A stretch of DNA of 64,000 bases from Bradyrhizobium archetypum (GCF_013114835.1 NZ_JAAVLW010000007.1:432100-496099), one strand, 5' to 3'; positions 42,278 through 51,528 are shown, counted from the first letter of the stretch. A program made the numbers and translations. The notes: generated from the letters alone by a model not told the origin.

Positions 42278-43582
42278 TTACTTCCGCTTGTCCATCGGGA
42301 CGTAATCGCGACGGGCAACGCCCGTGTAGAGCTGCCGCGGGCGGCCGATCTTCTGCTGCGGATCCTCGATCATCTCGCTCCACTGGCTGATCCAGCCGAC
42401 AGTGCGGGCGACCGCGAACAGCACGGTGAACATCGAGGTCGGGAAGCCCATCGCCTTCAGCGTGATGCCCGAATAGAAGTCGACGTTCGGATAGAGCTTG
42501 CGGTCGATGAAGTACTGATCGCTCAAAGCGATCTTTTCCAGTTCCATCGCGACCTTCAGCATCGGGTCGTCGCCATGGCCGGTCTCGGCCAGCACGGCGT
42601 GACACATCTTCTGCATGATCTTGGCGCGCGGATCGTAGTTCTTGTAGACGCGGTGACCGAAGCCCATCAGGCGGACTTCCGAGTTCTTGTCCTTCACCTT
42701 CGCGATGAACTCGGGGATCTTGTCGACGGAACCAATCTCCGCGAGCATCGCAAGCGCCGCTTCGTTGGCGCCGCCATGCGCGGGGCCCCATAGGCAGGCG
42801 ATGCCGGCTGCGATGCAGGCGAACGGGTTGGCGCCGGAAGAGCCGGCGATACGCACCGTCGAGGTCGAGGCGTTCTGCTCGTGATCGGCGTGCAGGATGA
42901 AGATCTTGTCCAGCGCGTCAGCCAGCACCGGATTGATCTTGTAGTCCTCGCACGGCACCGCGAAGCACATGTGCAGGAAGTTCTCGGCAAAGGAGAGCGA
43001 GTTCTTCGGATACATGAAGGGCTGGCCGACGGTGTATTTATAGGCCATCGCAGCGAGCGTCGGCACCTTCGCGATCATGCGCATGGAAGCGATCATGCGC
43101 TGCTTCGGATCGTTGATGTCGGTGCTGTCGTGATAGAACGCGGCCAGCGCGCCGACGGCGGCGACCATGATCGCCATCGGATGGGCGTCGCGGCGAAAAC
43201 CCTGGAAGAAGCGGGCCATCTGCTCGTGAACCATGGTGTGATGGATCACGCGGTAATCGAAATCCTGCTTCTGGGCCTTGGTCGGAAGCTCCCCGTAGAG
43301 CAGCAGGTAGCAGGTCTCGAGGAAGTCACCCTTTTCGGCGAGCTGCTCGATCGGGTAGCCGCGATATTCCAGCACGCCGGCGTCGCCGTCGATGTAGGTG
43401 ATTTTCGACTGGCAGCTCCCGGTGGAAGTGAAGCCGGGGTCGTAGGTGAACATCCCGGCCTGGGCGTAGAGCTTGGCGATGTCGATGACATCCGGCCCTA
43501 CCGTACCGCTGAGGATCGGGAAATCGTAGGTCTTGTTACCTACCGTGAGCGTTGCAGTCTTGTTGCTGGATTTTGCGTCCAT
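42278..43582 (-). CDS. gltA: Citrate synthase, type II
   Basis: 434 residues. The catalytic regions are present: HEQNASTSTVRIAGSSGANPFACIAAGIACLWGPAHGGANEAAL, GFGHRVYKNYDPRA and the later Asp/Arg-containing ALSDQYFIDRKLYPNVDFYSG. The N-terminal domain with YDPGFTSTGSCQSKITYIDGD is typical of the hexameric NADH-sensitive gram-negative form. It makes citrate from oxaloacetate and acetyl-CoA. It lies downstream of gltX on the same strand (159 bases), with GGGGA before its ATG. Confidence 0.97.
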   Translation of the reverse strand: MDAKSSNKTATLTVGNKTYDFPILSGTVGPDVIDIAKLYAQAGMFTYDPGFTSTGSCQSKITYIDGDAGVLEYRGYPIEQLAEKGDFLETCYLLLYGELPTKAQKQDFDYRVIHHTMVHEQMARFFQGFRRDAHPMAIMVAAVGALAAFYHDSTDINDPKQRMIASMRMIAKVPTLAAMAYKYTVGQPFMYPKNSLSFAENFLHMCFAVPCEDYKINPVLADALDKIFILHADHEQNASTSTVRIAGSSGANPFACIAAGIACLWGPAHGGANEAALAMLAEIGSVDKIPEFIAKVKDKNSEVRLMGFGHRVYKNYDPRAKIMQKMCHAVLAETGHGDDPMLKVAMELEKIALSDQYFIDRKLYPNVDFYSGITLKAMGFPTSMFTVLFAVARTVGWISQWSEMIEDPQQKIGRPRQLYTGVARRDYVPMDKRK

Positions 43583-43741
43583 CGTGCATCCCCGATGAAA
43601 TCGTTACGAAAACCGCGCCTCACCTCGGTACCATTTTCGGGGCACGGACAGGGAGACCGGCTTGTCTAGAAGCGGCGGGAAATGGGTTAGCTTATTGCCC
43701 TGTGCACCGCAAGATGGCCGGAAACAGCACAAGGTAGGGGC

Positions 43742-45166
43742 TTAACCAGCCGCCTGATCGGCAAGCCGTGCCAGGCATTCCTCTCGACCCAAGACGGCCA
43801 AAACGTCGAATATGCCGGGAGACGTCGTGCGCCCGGTCAGGGCGACCCGGAGCGGCTGGGCGACGGCGCCGAGCTTGAGGTTGTTCTGCTCTGCGAAATT
43901 CCGCATGGCGGATTCCGTGGTCTCGGCGCGCCAGTCGGTAACCACTTCCAGCGCGGTCCGGAGCTGGCCGATCAGGGCGCGCGTCTCCGGCGTCAGCAGG
44001 GCAGCGGCCTTGGCATCGATCTGAAGCGGCCGGTCGGCAAAGATGAAATAGGCGCTCGAAATCAGCTCAATCAGTGTCTTGGCGCGCTCCTTCAGGCTCG
44101 GCATCGCCCGCAGCAATTGCGCGCGGGTGGTGTCGTTGAGCTTCGCCTTCAGCGTCGCGCCGTCGGGGACATAGTCCAGTACGCTCTCGAACTGGGCCAC
44201 CAGCGCGCGGTCATCGGCTTGGCGAATGTAGTGGCCGTTGAGGTTTTCCAGCTTGGCGAAGTCGAACCGCGCCGCGGAGCGGCCGATCGCGGGCAGGTCG
44301 AACGCATTGATCATTTCCTGCGTCGAGAAGATTTCCTGGTCGCCATGGCTCCAGCCGAGCCGCACCAGATAATTGCGCAATGCCGCCGGCAGATAGCCCA
44401 TGGCGCGGTAGGCATCGACGCCGAGCGCGCCGTGGCGCTTCGACAACTTCGAGCCGTCAGGTCCGTGGATCAGCGGGATGTGCGACATGTTCGGAATGTC
44501 CCATCCGAGCGCATCGTAGATCTGCTTCTGGCGCGCGGCGTTGATCAGATGGTCGTCGCCGCGGATGACATGGGTCACGCCCATGTCATGGTCGTCGACC
44601 ACGACGGCCAGCATGTAGGTCGGGTTGCCGTCACCACGCAGCAACACGAGATCGTCGAGGTTCTCGTTCTGCCAGACCACGCGGCCCTGCACCTGGTCCT
44701 CGATCACGGTCTCGCCGGTCTGGGGTGCTTTCAGGCGGATGGTCGGCTTCATGCCGGCCGGCGCTTCCCCCGGATCGCGCTCCCGCCACATCCCGTCATA
44801 GAGTCGGGTGCGGCCTTCCGCGCGCGCCTTCTCGCGCATCGCCGCCAGTTCCTCCCCGGTGGCAAAGCAGCGGTATGCCTTGCCGCTGGCGAGCAGTTGC
44901 TCGGCGACCTCGCGGTGCCTGGCAGCGCGGCTGTATTGGTAGATGACGTCGTCATCCCAATCGAGCTCGAGCCATTTCAGCCCGTCGAGAATGGCCGATA
45001 TGGCGGCTTCGGTCGACCGCTCGCGGTCGGTATCCTCGATCCGCAGCAGCATCTTGCCGCCGCGCTTCTTGGCATAGAGCCAGTTGAACAGCGCAGTCCG
45101 GGCGCCTCCGATATGGAGGAAACCAGTGGGCGAGGGGGCGAAGCGTGTGACGACGGAATCTGTCAT
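43742..45166 (-). CDS. gltX: Glutamyl-tRNA synthetase
   Basis: 474 residues, class I. HIGH region APSPTGFLHIGGARTALFNWL, KMSKS-like SKLSKRHGA, and IRGDDHLINAARQKQIYDALGW between them. It charges tRNA(Glu), and in many alphaproteobacteria also tRNA(Gln) for later amidation. Here a divergent glnS starts 142 bases away, which may make this enzyme discriminating; residues that decide this cannot be read by eye. Confidence 0.96.
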   Translation of the reverse strand: MTDSVVTRFAPSPTGFLHIGGARTALFNWLYAKKRGGKMLLRIEDTDRERSTEAAISAILDGLKWLELDWDDDVIYQYSRAARHREVAEQLLASGKAYRCFATGEELAAMREKARAEGRTRLYDGMWRERDPGEAPAGMKPTIRLKAPQTGETVIEDQVQGRVVWQNENLDDLVLLRGDGNPTYMLAVVVDDHDMGVTHVIRGDDHLINAARQKQIYDALGWDIPNMSHIPLIHGPDGSKLSKRHGALGVDAYRAMGYLPAALRNYLVRLGWSHGDQEIFSTQEMINAFDLPAIGRSAARFDFAKLENLNGHYIRQADDRALVAQFESVLDYVPDGATLKAKLNDTTRAQLLRAMPSLKERAKTLIELISSAYFIFADRPLQIDAKAAALLTPETRALIGQLRTALEVVTDWRAETTESAMRNFAEQNNLKLGAVAQPLRVALTGRTTSPGIFDVLAVLGREECLARLADQAAG

Positions 45167-45308
45167 TACCTGATGGGACGAAGGTGTGAATTGGCGGTGG
45201 TGTATAGCAGGAACGGTGCATAACTAAAGCCTTAGCCAGCGCAAAGTAGGCTTGGCTCACAAGGGCGAATTTGGCAGAAGGTTCGCCAATCCCTAACAGG
45301 AACTTAGG

Positions 45309-46991
45309 ATGACCACAGAACCGGTAACGGCAGAGGCGGGGCGCGATTTCATTCGCGACATCGTCCAGGCCGATCTCTCCTCCAAGAAGCACAGCCGGAT
45401 CGTGACCCGATTCCCGCCCGAGCCGAATGGCTACCTGCACATCGGCCATGCCAAGTCGATTGCCCTGAATTTCGGCATCGCGCAGGAATTTGGCGGCAAA
45501 TGCCACCTGCGCTTCGACGACACCAATCCGACCAAGGAAGAGCAGGAATATATCGATTCCATCCAGGCCGACGTGCGCTGGCTCGGCTACGACTGGGGAA
45601 CCGACCTCTATTACGCCTCCGACTATTTCGACCGCCTATATGACTGGGCGGAGGGCCTGATCAAGGCCGGCTATGCCTATGTCGACGACCAGTCGCAGGA
45701 GGAAATCCGCGCCAGCCGCGGCACGCTGACGGAACCCGGCAAGAACTCGCCATTCCGCGACCGCACCGTTGAGGAAAACCTCGATCTGTTCAGGCGCATG
45801 AAGGCGGGTGAATTCCCGAACGGCACCCGCGTGCTGCGCGCCAAGATCGACATGGCCGCCGGCAACATCAACCTGCGCGACCCCGTGCTCTACCGCATCC
45901 TGCATGCCGAGCATCCGCGCACCGGCACCAAATGGTCGATCTATCCAAGCTATGACTACGCGCATGGCCAGTCGGACGCCATCGAAGGCATCACCCATTC
46001 GATCTGCACGCTGGAATTCGAGGACCACCGGCCGCTCTATGAATGGCTGCTCGACAAGCTACCGGTCCCCTCCAAGCCGCGGCAGTACGAGTTCGCCCGC
46101 CTCAACCTGACCTACACGCTGTTGTCGAAACGCGTGCTGACGCAGCTCGTGCGCGACGGCCATGTATCGGGCTGGGACGACCCGCGCATGCCGACGATTG
46201 CCGGGTTGAAACGGCGCGGCGTGCCGCCGGCCGCGGTGCGCGAATTCGTCAAGCGCATCGGGGTTGCGAAAGCCAACAGCGTCGTCGATGTCGGCATGCT
46301 GGAATTCTGCATCCGCGAGCATCTCAACAAGACGGCGCAGCGGCGCATGGCGGTGTTGCGGCCGCTCAAGGTCGTGATCGAGAACTATCCGGAAGGCCAA
46401 GTCGAGGAGCTCGAAGCCGTCAATCATCCCGACGATCCGGCCGCGGGTACGCGAAAAATTTCGTTCGGCCGCGAGCTCTATATCGAGCGCGATGACTTCA
46501 TGGAGAACCCGCCGAAAAAATTCTTCCGCCTTTCGCCGGGCAACGAAGTGCGGCTGCGCTACGCCTATTTCGTCAAGTGCACCGGCGTCATCAAGAACGA
46601 TGCCGGTGAGGTCGTCGAGCTCCGCTGCACCTACGATCCCGCCACGAAGGGCGGCAACGCGCCCGACGGCCGCAAGGTCAAGGCCACGATGCATTGGCTG
46701 TCGGCCAGGGATTCGGTGTCGGCGGAAATCCGCGTCTACAACCAGCTCTTCTCGAACCCGAGCCCCAGCGCTGCGGACTTCGCCGCCGATCTCAATCCGG
46801 AATCGCTGGAAGTGTTGCCCGAGGCGCGGATCGAGCCGTCGGTCGCAGCGGATAATTCCGGAGAGGTGATGCAGTTCGAGCGGCAGGGCTACTTCGTGCG
46901 CGACAAGGATTCCGCGCCGGGCAAGCCCGTATTCAACCGCACCATTGGACTCCGCGACACATTTGCCAAGGAAGTCGGGGGGAAGGTGTAA
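45309..46991 (+). CDS. glnS: Glutaminyl-tRNA synthetase
   Basis: 560 residues. HIGH motif in RFPPEPNGYLHIGHAKSIALNFG, and the KMSKS variant LLSKRVLTQLV. The GlnRS-specific LRFDDTNPTKEEQEYIDSIQADVRWLGYDW and the beta-barrel anticodon-binding domain (FMENPPKKFFRLSPGNEVRLRYAYFVKC) are present. It charges tRNA(Gln) directly. Many alphaproteobacteria lack this gene and use GatCAB amidation; GlnRS in bacteria generally derives from eukaryotes by transfer. Ribosome site AGGAA lies upstream. Confidence 0.96.
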   Translation: MTTEPVTAEAGRDFIRDIVQADLSSKKHSRIVTRFPPEPNGYLHIGHAKSIALNFGIAQEFGGKCHLRFDDTNPTKEEQEYIDSIQADVRWLGYDWGTDLYYASDYFDRLYDWAEGLIKAGYAYVDDQSQEEIRASRGTLTEPGKNSPFRDRTVEENLDLFRRMKAGEFPNGTRVLRAKIDMAAGNINLRDPVLYRILHAEHPRTGTKWSIYPSYDYAHGQSDAIEGITHSICTLEFEDHRPLYEWLLDKLPVPSKPRQYEFARLNLTYTLLSKRVLTQLVRDGHVSGWDDPRMPTIAGLKRRGVPPAAVREFVKRIGVAKANSVVDVGMLEFCIREHLNKTAQRRMAVLRPLKVVIENYPEGQVEELEAVNHPDDPAAGTRKISFGRELYIERDDFMENPPKKFFRLSPGNEVRLRYAYFVKCTGVIKNDAGEVVELRCTYDPATKGGNAPDGRKVKATMHWLSARDSVSAEIRVYNQLFSNPSPSAADFAADLNPESLEVLPEARIEPSVAADNSGEVMQFERQGYFVRDKDSAPGKPVFNRTIGLRDTFAKEVGGKV

Positions 46992-47024
46992 GCAGAGCTT
47001 TTCGCGCGGCGAATGTTGTGTCAG

Positions 47025-47130
47025 ACCTCATCCTGAGGAGCGGCGCCTGCGCCGCGTCTCGAAGGATGAATGGCACGAAACCGGGCCACATGGTCCGAGA
47101 CGGCGCCAAAGCGCTTCCTCACCATGAGGA
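47025..47130. repeat. Dispersed CCTCATCCTGAGGAGC-type repeat, copy 1
   Basis: Starts CCTCATCCTGAGGAGC, continues CGCGTCTCGAAGGATGA and CCGGGCCACATGGTCCGAGACG, and ends CCTCACCATGAGGA, so the two halves can fold back on each other. A second copy in opposite orientation lies at 63300-63395. It sits between glnS and the NTF2-like gene. Confidence 0.8.
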
Positions 47131-47153
47131 TCTAATGTCGGATTGGACCATCG

Positions 47154-47546
47154 ATGCAGAGCGCAACCAACGACATCGTCGCCCGCATCATGAAAAAATG
47201 GGCGGCAGCGTTCAGCAAATTGGATGCCCCAGCGCTCGCCGCACTCTATTCGAAGAACGCATTCTTCTTCGGCTCGAACCCGAACTTTTACCGCGGCGAT
47301 GACGGCGTTAGGGCCTATTTCGAGGGCTTGCCGAGATGGCAGTCGCCATCGGTTGAATTCACCGATGTCAGCATGGCGCAGGCTGCTCCTGACTTGATCA
47401 ACGTCGCGGGCACGGCGTCGTTCACGATCGAGAAAGACGCCGAACCGCTGGTGGTGAAAATCACCTGGGTGATCGTTCGTGAAGACAGCGACTGGAAGAT
47501 CGTCAGCCACCACGTCTCGTTGAAGACGCCGCTGATCATGCCGTAG
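47154..47546 (+). CDS. NTF2-fold (SnoaL/SgcJ-like) protein
   Basis: 130 residues with the cone-shaped NTF2-like pattern: helix MKKWAAAFSKLDAPALAALYSKNAFFFGS, GDDGVRAYFEGL, then beta strands VVKITWVIVREDSDWKIVSHHVS. Members act as small enzymes or ligand-binding dimers in many pathways. No signal peptide and no partner, so the role is open. Confidence 0.78.
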   Translation: MQSATNDIVARIMKKWAAAFSKLDAPALAALYSKNAFFFGSNPNFYRGDDGVRAYFEGLPRWQSPSVEFTDVSMAQAAPDLINVAGTASFTIEKDAEPLVVKITWVIVREDSDWKIVSHHVSLKTPLIMP

Positions 47547-47558
47547 CCGGCGCTACGC

Positions 47559-47816
47559 CTAACAGCCCCGGCAAATGCCCCGAATGGCCTTTGCGAGTTG
47601 CGCGTCGTCCGCCGCCATCGGCTCGTAAGGTTTTGGCTGTTCAGCCTGCCGGGACTCGTTCATCTTTTGCCGCGCCAATCGCGCCGCCTCCTGGCGCTGA
47701 TAGCACGCCTCGCGCTCGGCACGCGCCTCAATAAAGCGGCATTGCTCTGGTGTGGCGGCAGCGGCGGGAGAGCCAGTCAGGGCCACCGTCAGTAAAATCC
47801 AAGACACACGCTTCAT
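47559..47816 (-). CDS. Small secreted protein, unknown function
   Basis: 85 residues with a signal peptide (MKRVSWILLTVALTGSPAAAA). The mature part is charged and helical (CRFIEARAEREACYQRQEAARLARQKMNESRQAEQ) with four Cys: CRF, EACY, and ICRGC at the end. AGAGGT precedes the ATG. Convergent with the NTF2-like gene (12 bases). I do not recognise the family. Confidence 0.65.
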   Translation of the reverse strand: MKRVSWILLTVALTGSPAAAATPEQCRFIEARAEREACYQRQEAARLARQKMNESRQAEQPKPYEPMAADDAQLAKAIRGICRGC

Positions 47817-47933
47817 ATTACCTCTTGCCGGATGTTCGATTCACGACGTGCAACAGTAACCCCGGCCGACGTAGGTTGCTTCCGCTTTCTGCGCCGTGAC
47901 GGTAGCAGGTTCACCGCCCAAATGGCGAAATCT

Positions 47934-48074
47934 TCATTGCGGATCAATCAAATGTGGAAGCACGCTCCCGGTGACTTCCGACACGTCATCGGAGAGGCGC
48001 CAAGCCGCTACTCCGAAGCATGCCGTGAGCATCAGAGCCGTCACAAGCAGAAGCGTGCAAGAAAACTGGCTCAC
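47934..48074 (-). CDS. Possible 46-residue lipoprotein or single-span membrane peptide
   Basis: A short frame from the GTG at 48074 to a TGA at 47934. GGAG lies 6-7 bases upstream of the GTG. The product has a hydrophobic N-terminus ending in a lipobox-like LTAC (MSQFSCTLLLVTALMLTAC, Cys19), then FGVAAWRLSDDVSEV and a polar tail LPHLIDPQ. Codon use fits the GC-rich third positions of neighbours. It could be a lipoprotein or a bitopic peptide. The rest of 47817-48305 holds no other recognisable gene. Confidence 0.45.
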   Translation of the reverse strand: MSQFSCTLLLVTALMLTACFGVAAWRLSDDVSEVTGSVLPHLIDPQ

Positions 48075-48305
48075 ATCACACTCCGCAACCAGCCCGCGAA
48101 TTTCAAAGCACGCTTCATCGAGTCGGAAAATGCAGTTGATCTGACTTAACGGCAGTTTTCCACCGCGGATGAATGGCTCTCTGGGTCCTTGGTTCGTCCC
48201 CCGACGTTGTGCATTTCTTCAGGTTTCTGCATCCGTTCTGCTAGCGGTCCAATTGCACCGTCCGGTAGTCTTGCGCTCTCCATGAGATTGTAAGGTGTAG
48301 GCTCG

Positions 48306-50600
48306 GTGGCGGAGCAGGGTGACACGTCGGGCCGGAAGCGGGGCTATGCCGGCACCTGGCCGCCGCGCGCTGCCGCGCCTATTGGCGGCCTTGCGCCGGC
48401 CCGCCCGGCCTTCTGGCCGCCGCTGCTCGAAACCCTGCGCGCATGGGCGCGGGCGGAAGCCGGCGCTGGGCGGCTGCTGCCCTGGGTGCCCGTGGCGTTC
48501 GGGACCGGCATCGCACTTTACTTCGCCGCCGATCACGAGCCGGTGCTGTCAGTAGCGGTCGTCGTGGCCATCGCGTTGGGCGCAGTGGCGGTCCTGCTGC
48601 GGCGGCAAAAATTCTTTCCCTTAGCCGTCATGCTCGCAGCCGTCGCGGCAGGCTTTGCGGTCGCGACCTGGAAGACCGCGCGGGTCGCCCATGGCGTATT
48701 GGGGCGGCCGATGTTCTCGGTGTCGTTGACGGGTTTTGTCGAGACGCGGGACATCCGCGAGCGTACCGACCGGTTTGTCCTGCGCGTGGCCACGATGGAA
48801 AGCGCGCGCGGGACGACCAAGCTGGAGCGCGTACGGCTGTCGGTGAAAAAGGGCACGGCGCCTGCGGTCGGCAGCTTCGTCGAATTGAAGGCGCGGCTGT
48901 TGCCGCCGCTCGGGCCGGTGCGCCCGGGCAGCTATGATTTCAGCCGCGACATGTTTTTCGCCGGCATCGGCGCTTCCGGCTTCGTGATGGGCGCGATCAA
49001 GACCGCGGAGCCGCCGGAGGGCGGCGGGCTGCGCCTGCGCTATTCCGCCTTCATGCAGGGCCTGCGCGATACGATCAATGCGCGGATCAGGACCAGGCTT
49101 GAGGGCGACAAGCGCGCGATTGCGACCGCGCTGCTGACCGGCCGGCGCGATGCGATCTCGCCGCCGGTCAACGACGCCATGTTCATCTCGGGCCTGGGGC
49201 ATGTGCTGTCGATCTCGGGCTATCACATGGCCGTCGTCGCCGGCGTCGTGTTCTTTGCGGTGCGGGCGCTATTGGCGCTGTTCCCGGTGCTCACGGTCGG
49301 CTACGCCATCAAGAAATGGGCGGCGGCAGCCGCGCTCGTCGCTGCCGCATTCTATTTGTTGCTGTCGGGGGCGGAGGTGGCAACGCAGCGGTCGTTCTTT
49401 ATGACGGCCGTGGTGCTGATCGCCGTCATGGTCGATCGTCGCGCCATCACCTTTCGCACGCTCGCGGTCGCCGCCCTGATCGTGCTTTCGGTCGCGCCGG
49501 AAGCGCTGGTGCATCCGAGCTTTCAGATGTCGTTTGCTGCCACGCTCGGCCTGGTGGCGCTGGTGCAGATCGGCATGCCGCGCCTGTTCGCCGCGCCCGA
49601 CCACACCGCAACCGCGCGCGCGGCGCTGTGGGGTGGCCGCGAGCTCACCATGCTGCTGCTGGCGTCGCTGGTCGCGGGGCTCGCGACCATGCCTTATGCG
49701 GCTTTTCACTTCCACCGGGTCACGCCTTATGGCGTGCTCGCCAATCTCGCGGCGATGCCGGTGGTTTCAGCGATCGTGATGCCAATGGGCCTGCTTGGCC
49801 TGGTCGCGATGCCATTCGGCTTCGATTCTCTGTTCTGGGCGATCATGGGCGTCGGCATCGACTGGATGATTGCGGTGACGCAATGGGTCGCGGCATTGCC
49901 CGGCGCGGTCGGCCGGGTGCCGGCCTTCGGCATCGGTCCGCTGATCGCGGCCAGTCTTGGCATCATTTTGCTCGGATTGTTGCGCACGCCATTGCGCTGG
50001 TCGGGCGCCCTCTTGATGCTATCAGCGGCGCTGTGGGCGGCGAGGGTGCCGCAGCCGGACATCCTGATTTCCGCCGACGGCCGTCATGTCGGCGTCCGCG
50101 GCCAGGACGGCCGGCTGCATCTGATGCATGCGGTCAAGGGCTCAAAGGATACCTTCCTCCTGAAGGAGTGGCTGGCGGCGGATGCGGACGCGCGCAACGC
50201 AGCCGATGCCTCGCTCACGTCGGGCGTCTCATGCGACGACCATGGCTGCGTGGTGCAATCCGCCACCGGCGCGTTGGTCGCGCAGGCCTACCGGCCCGAG
50301 GCGCTTTCGGACGATTGCGAGCGCGCCGCGCTGATCGTGACGCTGCGGCAGCCAGCCGCGGCCTGCAGCGCGTCGGTCATTGGCGCCGAGCGGCTGCGCC
50401 GGCAAGGCGCGATGGCATTGCGGCGAGGCAGGGAGGGATTTGCGGTCGAGGCGGTCAGGCCGAAAGGGATTGATCGTCCGTGGTCGCCCGCCGCAGCCGA
50501 CGAGAGCGAGGCTGACGCCGCCGTGCTTGCACCGCGCGTGGTGCCGCCCCGCGCGGTCGACGCCACGCCGGCCGAGGCCGACCTTCAGGCGGAGGAGTAG
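48306..50600 (+). CDS. comEC: ComEC/Rec2-family DNA-uptake membrane protein
   Basis: 764 residues from the GTG at 48306 (AAGGTG upstream). The N-terminal DUF4131 part has three membrane segments and an OB-like domain, followed by the competence core with GLGHVLSISGYHMAVVAG and LLSGAEVATQRSFFMTAVVLIAVMVDRRAITFRTLAVAALIVL. The C-terminal region (from about 590) is a short soluble stretch and lacks an obvious metallo-beta-lactamase HxHxDH motif, as in other alphaproteobacterial forms. It would pass single-stranded DNA across the inner membrane; no pilus or other competence genes are present here. It lies near lexA, its usual neighbour. Confidence 0.9.
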   Translation: MAEQGDTSGRKRGYAGTWPPRAAAPIGGLAPARPAFWPPLLETLRAWARAEAGAGRLLPWVPVAFGTGIALYFAADHEPVLSVAVVVAIALGAVAVLLRRQKFFPLAVMLAAVAAGFAVATWKTARVAHGVLGRPMFSVSLTGFVETRDIRERTDRFVLRVATMESARGTTKLERVRLSVKKGTAPAVGSFVELKARLLPPLGPVRPGSYDFSRDMFFAGIGASGFVMGAIKTAEPPEGGGLRLRYSAFMQGLRDTINARIRTRLEGDKRAIATALLTGRRDAISPPVNDAMFISGLGHVLSISGYHMAVVAGVVFFAVRALLALFPVLTVGYAIKKWAAAAALVAAAFYLLLSGAEVATQRSFFMTAVVLIAVMVDRRAITFRTLAVAALIVLSVAPEALVHPSFQMSFAATLGLVALVQIGMPRLFAAPDHTATARAALWGGRELTMLLLASLVAGLATMPYAAFHFHRVTPYGVLANLAAMPVVSAIVMPMGLLGLVAMPFGFDSLFWAIMGVGIDWMIAVTQWVAALPGAVGRVPAFGIGPLIAASLGIILLGLLRTPLRWSGALLMLSAALWAARVPQPDILISADGRHVGVRGQDGRLHLMHAVKGSKDTFLLKEWLAADADARNAADASLTSGVSCDDHGCVVQSATGALVAQAYRPEALSDDCERAALIVTLRQPAAACSASVIGAERLRRQGAMALRRGREGFAVEAVRPKGIDRPWSPAAADESEADAAVLAPRVVPPRAVDATPAEADLQAEE

Positions 50601-50607
50601 GCGGATT

Positions 50608-50844
50608 TCAGTGCTCGTCGCGCCGGGGATTGGCGGGCTTGGCCGGTATTTCAAACGCGCCGAGGTGGAATTCCTCAGGGGCGTCGGGTGCCGAGGGCAG
50701 GTTGACCAGCGTGAACGATGCGTCGGGGAATTGCTGCCAGATTGCGAGATCTTCCGCCGTGACGGTGAGCCAGCCGTACCTGAACATGTACCGTCCGGGC
50801 TCGGTGACCCGTCCGGCCTTTTGCCATGTGATCTTGTTGACCAC
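50608..50844 (-). CDS. Small conserved protein, unknown function
   Basis: 78 residues, no signal peptide: MVNKITWQKAGRVTEPGRYM, then FRYGWLTVTAEDLAIWQQFPDASFTLV. A compact beta-rich protein with three Trp. The coding frame ends 7 bases from the comEC stop (convergent). No family recognised. Confidence 0.65.
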   Translation of the reverse strand: MVNKITWQKAGRVTEPGRYMFRYGWLTVTAEDLAIWQQFPDASFTLVNLPSAPDAPEEFHLGAFEIPAKPANPRRDEH

Positions 50845-50893
50845 CGACTGCCCCCTCGGTGCCTAATTGCCCAAAAACAAAAAATGTGTCGCC

Positions 50894-50923
50894 GCGATCC
50901 GCCGGTTTGAGCCGGCGGATCGC
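50894..50923 (-). terminator. Strong hairpin after the MCDYSL-protein gene
   Basis: A perfect 12-bp stem (GCGATCCGCCGG / CCGGCGGATCGC, loop of 6), 13 bases after the stop of the gene at 50937-51359. On the minus strand a T-rich run follows after about 9 bases, so it may be an intrinsic or hairpin-stabilised terminator. Confidence 0.55.
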
Positions 50924-50936
50924 CTATGGGTTGCAT

Positions 50937-51359
50937 TTATCCGGTCACGATTGATTCCGCCGGAGGCGCTTCCGTCACCTTCGGTGCACGTTCGCCACCG
51001 GTCTGGACGACCGGCAATTGCAGCACGGTCGCGCGCTGGCCTTCGCAAAGCTGCGTCACCAGCACGTGGCTGCCATCGGGAAATTCGATCGCGTCATGAT
51101 GACGGTCGGATATATGCGGGTCGATCTGGTTGAACTTGCCGACGCGCCAGTCGGTGGTTCGCGTCCAGATCCACCGGTTGTCGTATCTGACGTCCTCGGC
51201 GAAGGCCAGTTCGGTGCCGGGAAGCATGCAGACCGCCACTGCAGGCTCGCGTTCGGACGCAAAGCCGCGGGTGGACGTGCCGCGGAATGTCGTGGTGATC
51301 AGCGTCTCGCCGACCTGGGCAGGGCGCGTCGCCACAGCATGCAGGCTATAGTCACACAT
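50937..51359 (-). CDS. Conserved rhizobial protein of unknown function (MCDYSL N-terminus)
   Basis: 140 residues, no signal peptide. It begins MCDYSLHAVATRPAQVGETLITTTF and contains FAEDVRYDNRWIWTR and DRHHDAIEFPDGSHVLVTQLCEGQRATVLQLPV. The N-terminal pattern recurs in rhizobial genomes with unknown function; this is from memory. Cys2, Cys44 and Cys126 are present, but no catalytic motif is visible. It lies between comEC and lexA on the minus strand with its own hairpin downstream. Confidence 0.7.
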   Translation of the reverse strand: MCDYSLHAVATRPAQVGETLITTTFRGTSTRGFASEREPAVAVCMLPGTELAFAEDVRYDNRWIWTRTTDWRVGKFNQIDPHISDRHHDAIEFPDGSHVLVTQLCEGQRATVLQLPVVQTGGERAPKVTEAPPAESIVTG

Positions 51360-51528
51360 CGGATGGCTCCCTCGTTTGAGATAGCTGACCCGTGTCTAGA
51401 AGGAGGCACAGGCCTCTATCAGAGTGGACATGGCGCAGAGCCTTTTCTTGTTTCTGGGCAATTATGCGACTGCCAGACTGCGCCTAAATCACAAACGCGC
51501 TAACGGCTCTTGGTTCCGGGGCCGCAGC

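Noticed and set aside
48235..48250. LexA box upstream of comEC
   Set aside because: GTTC-N7-GGTC has a mismatch in the second half-site, while true boxes in this window match exactly.
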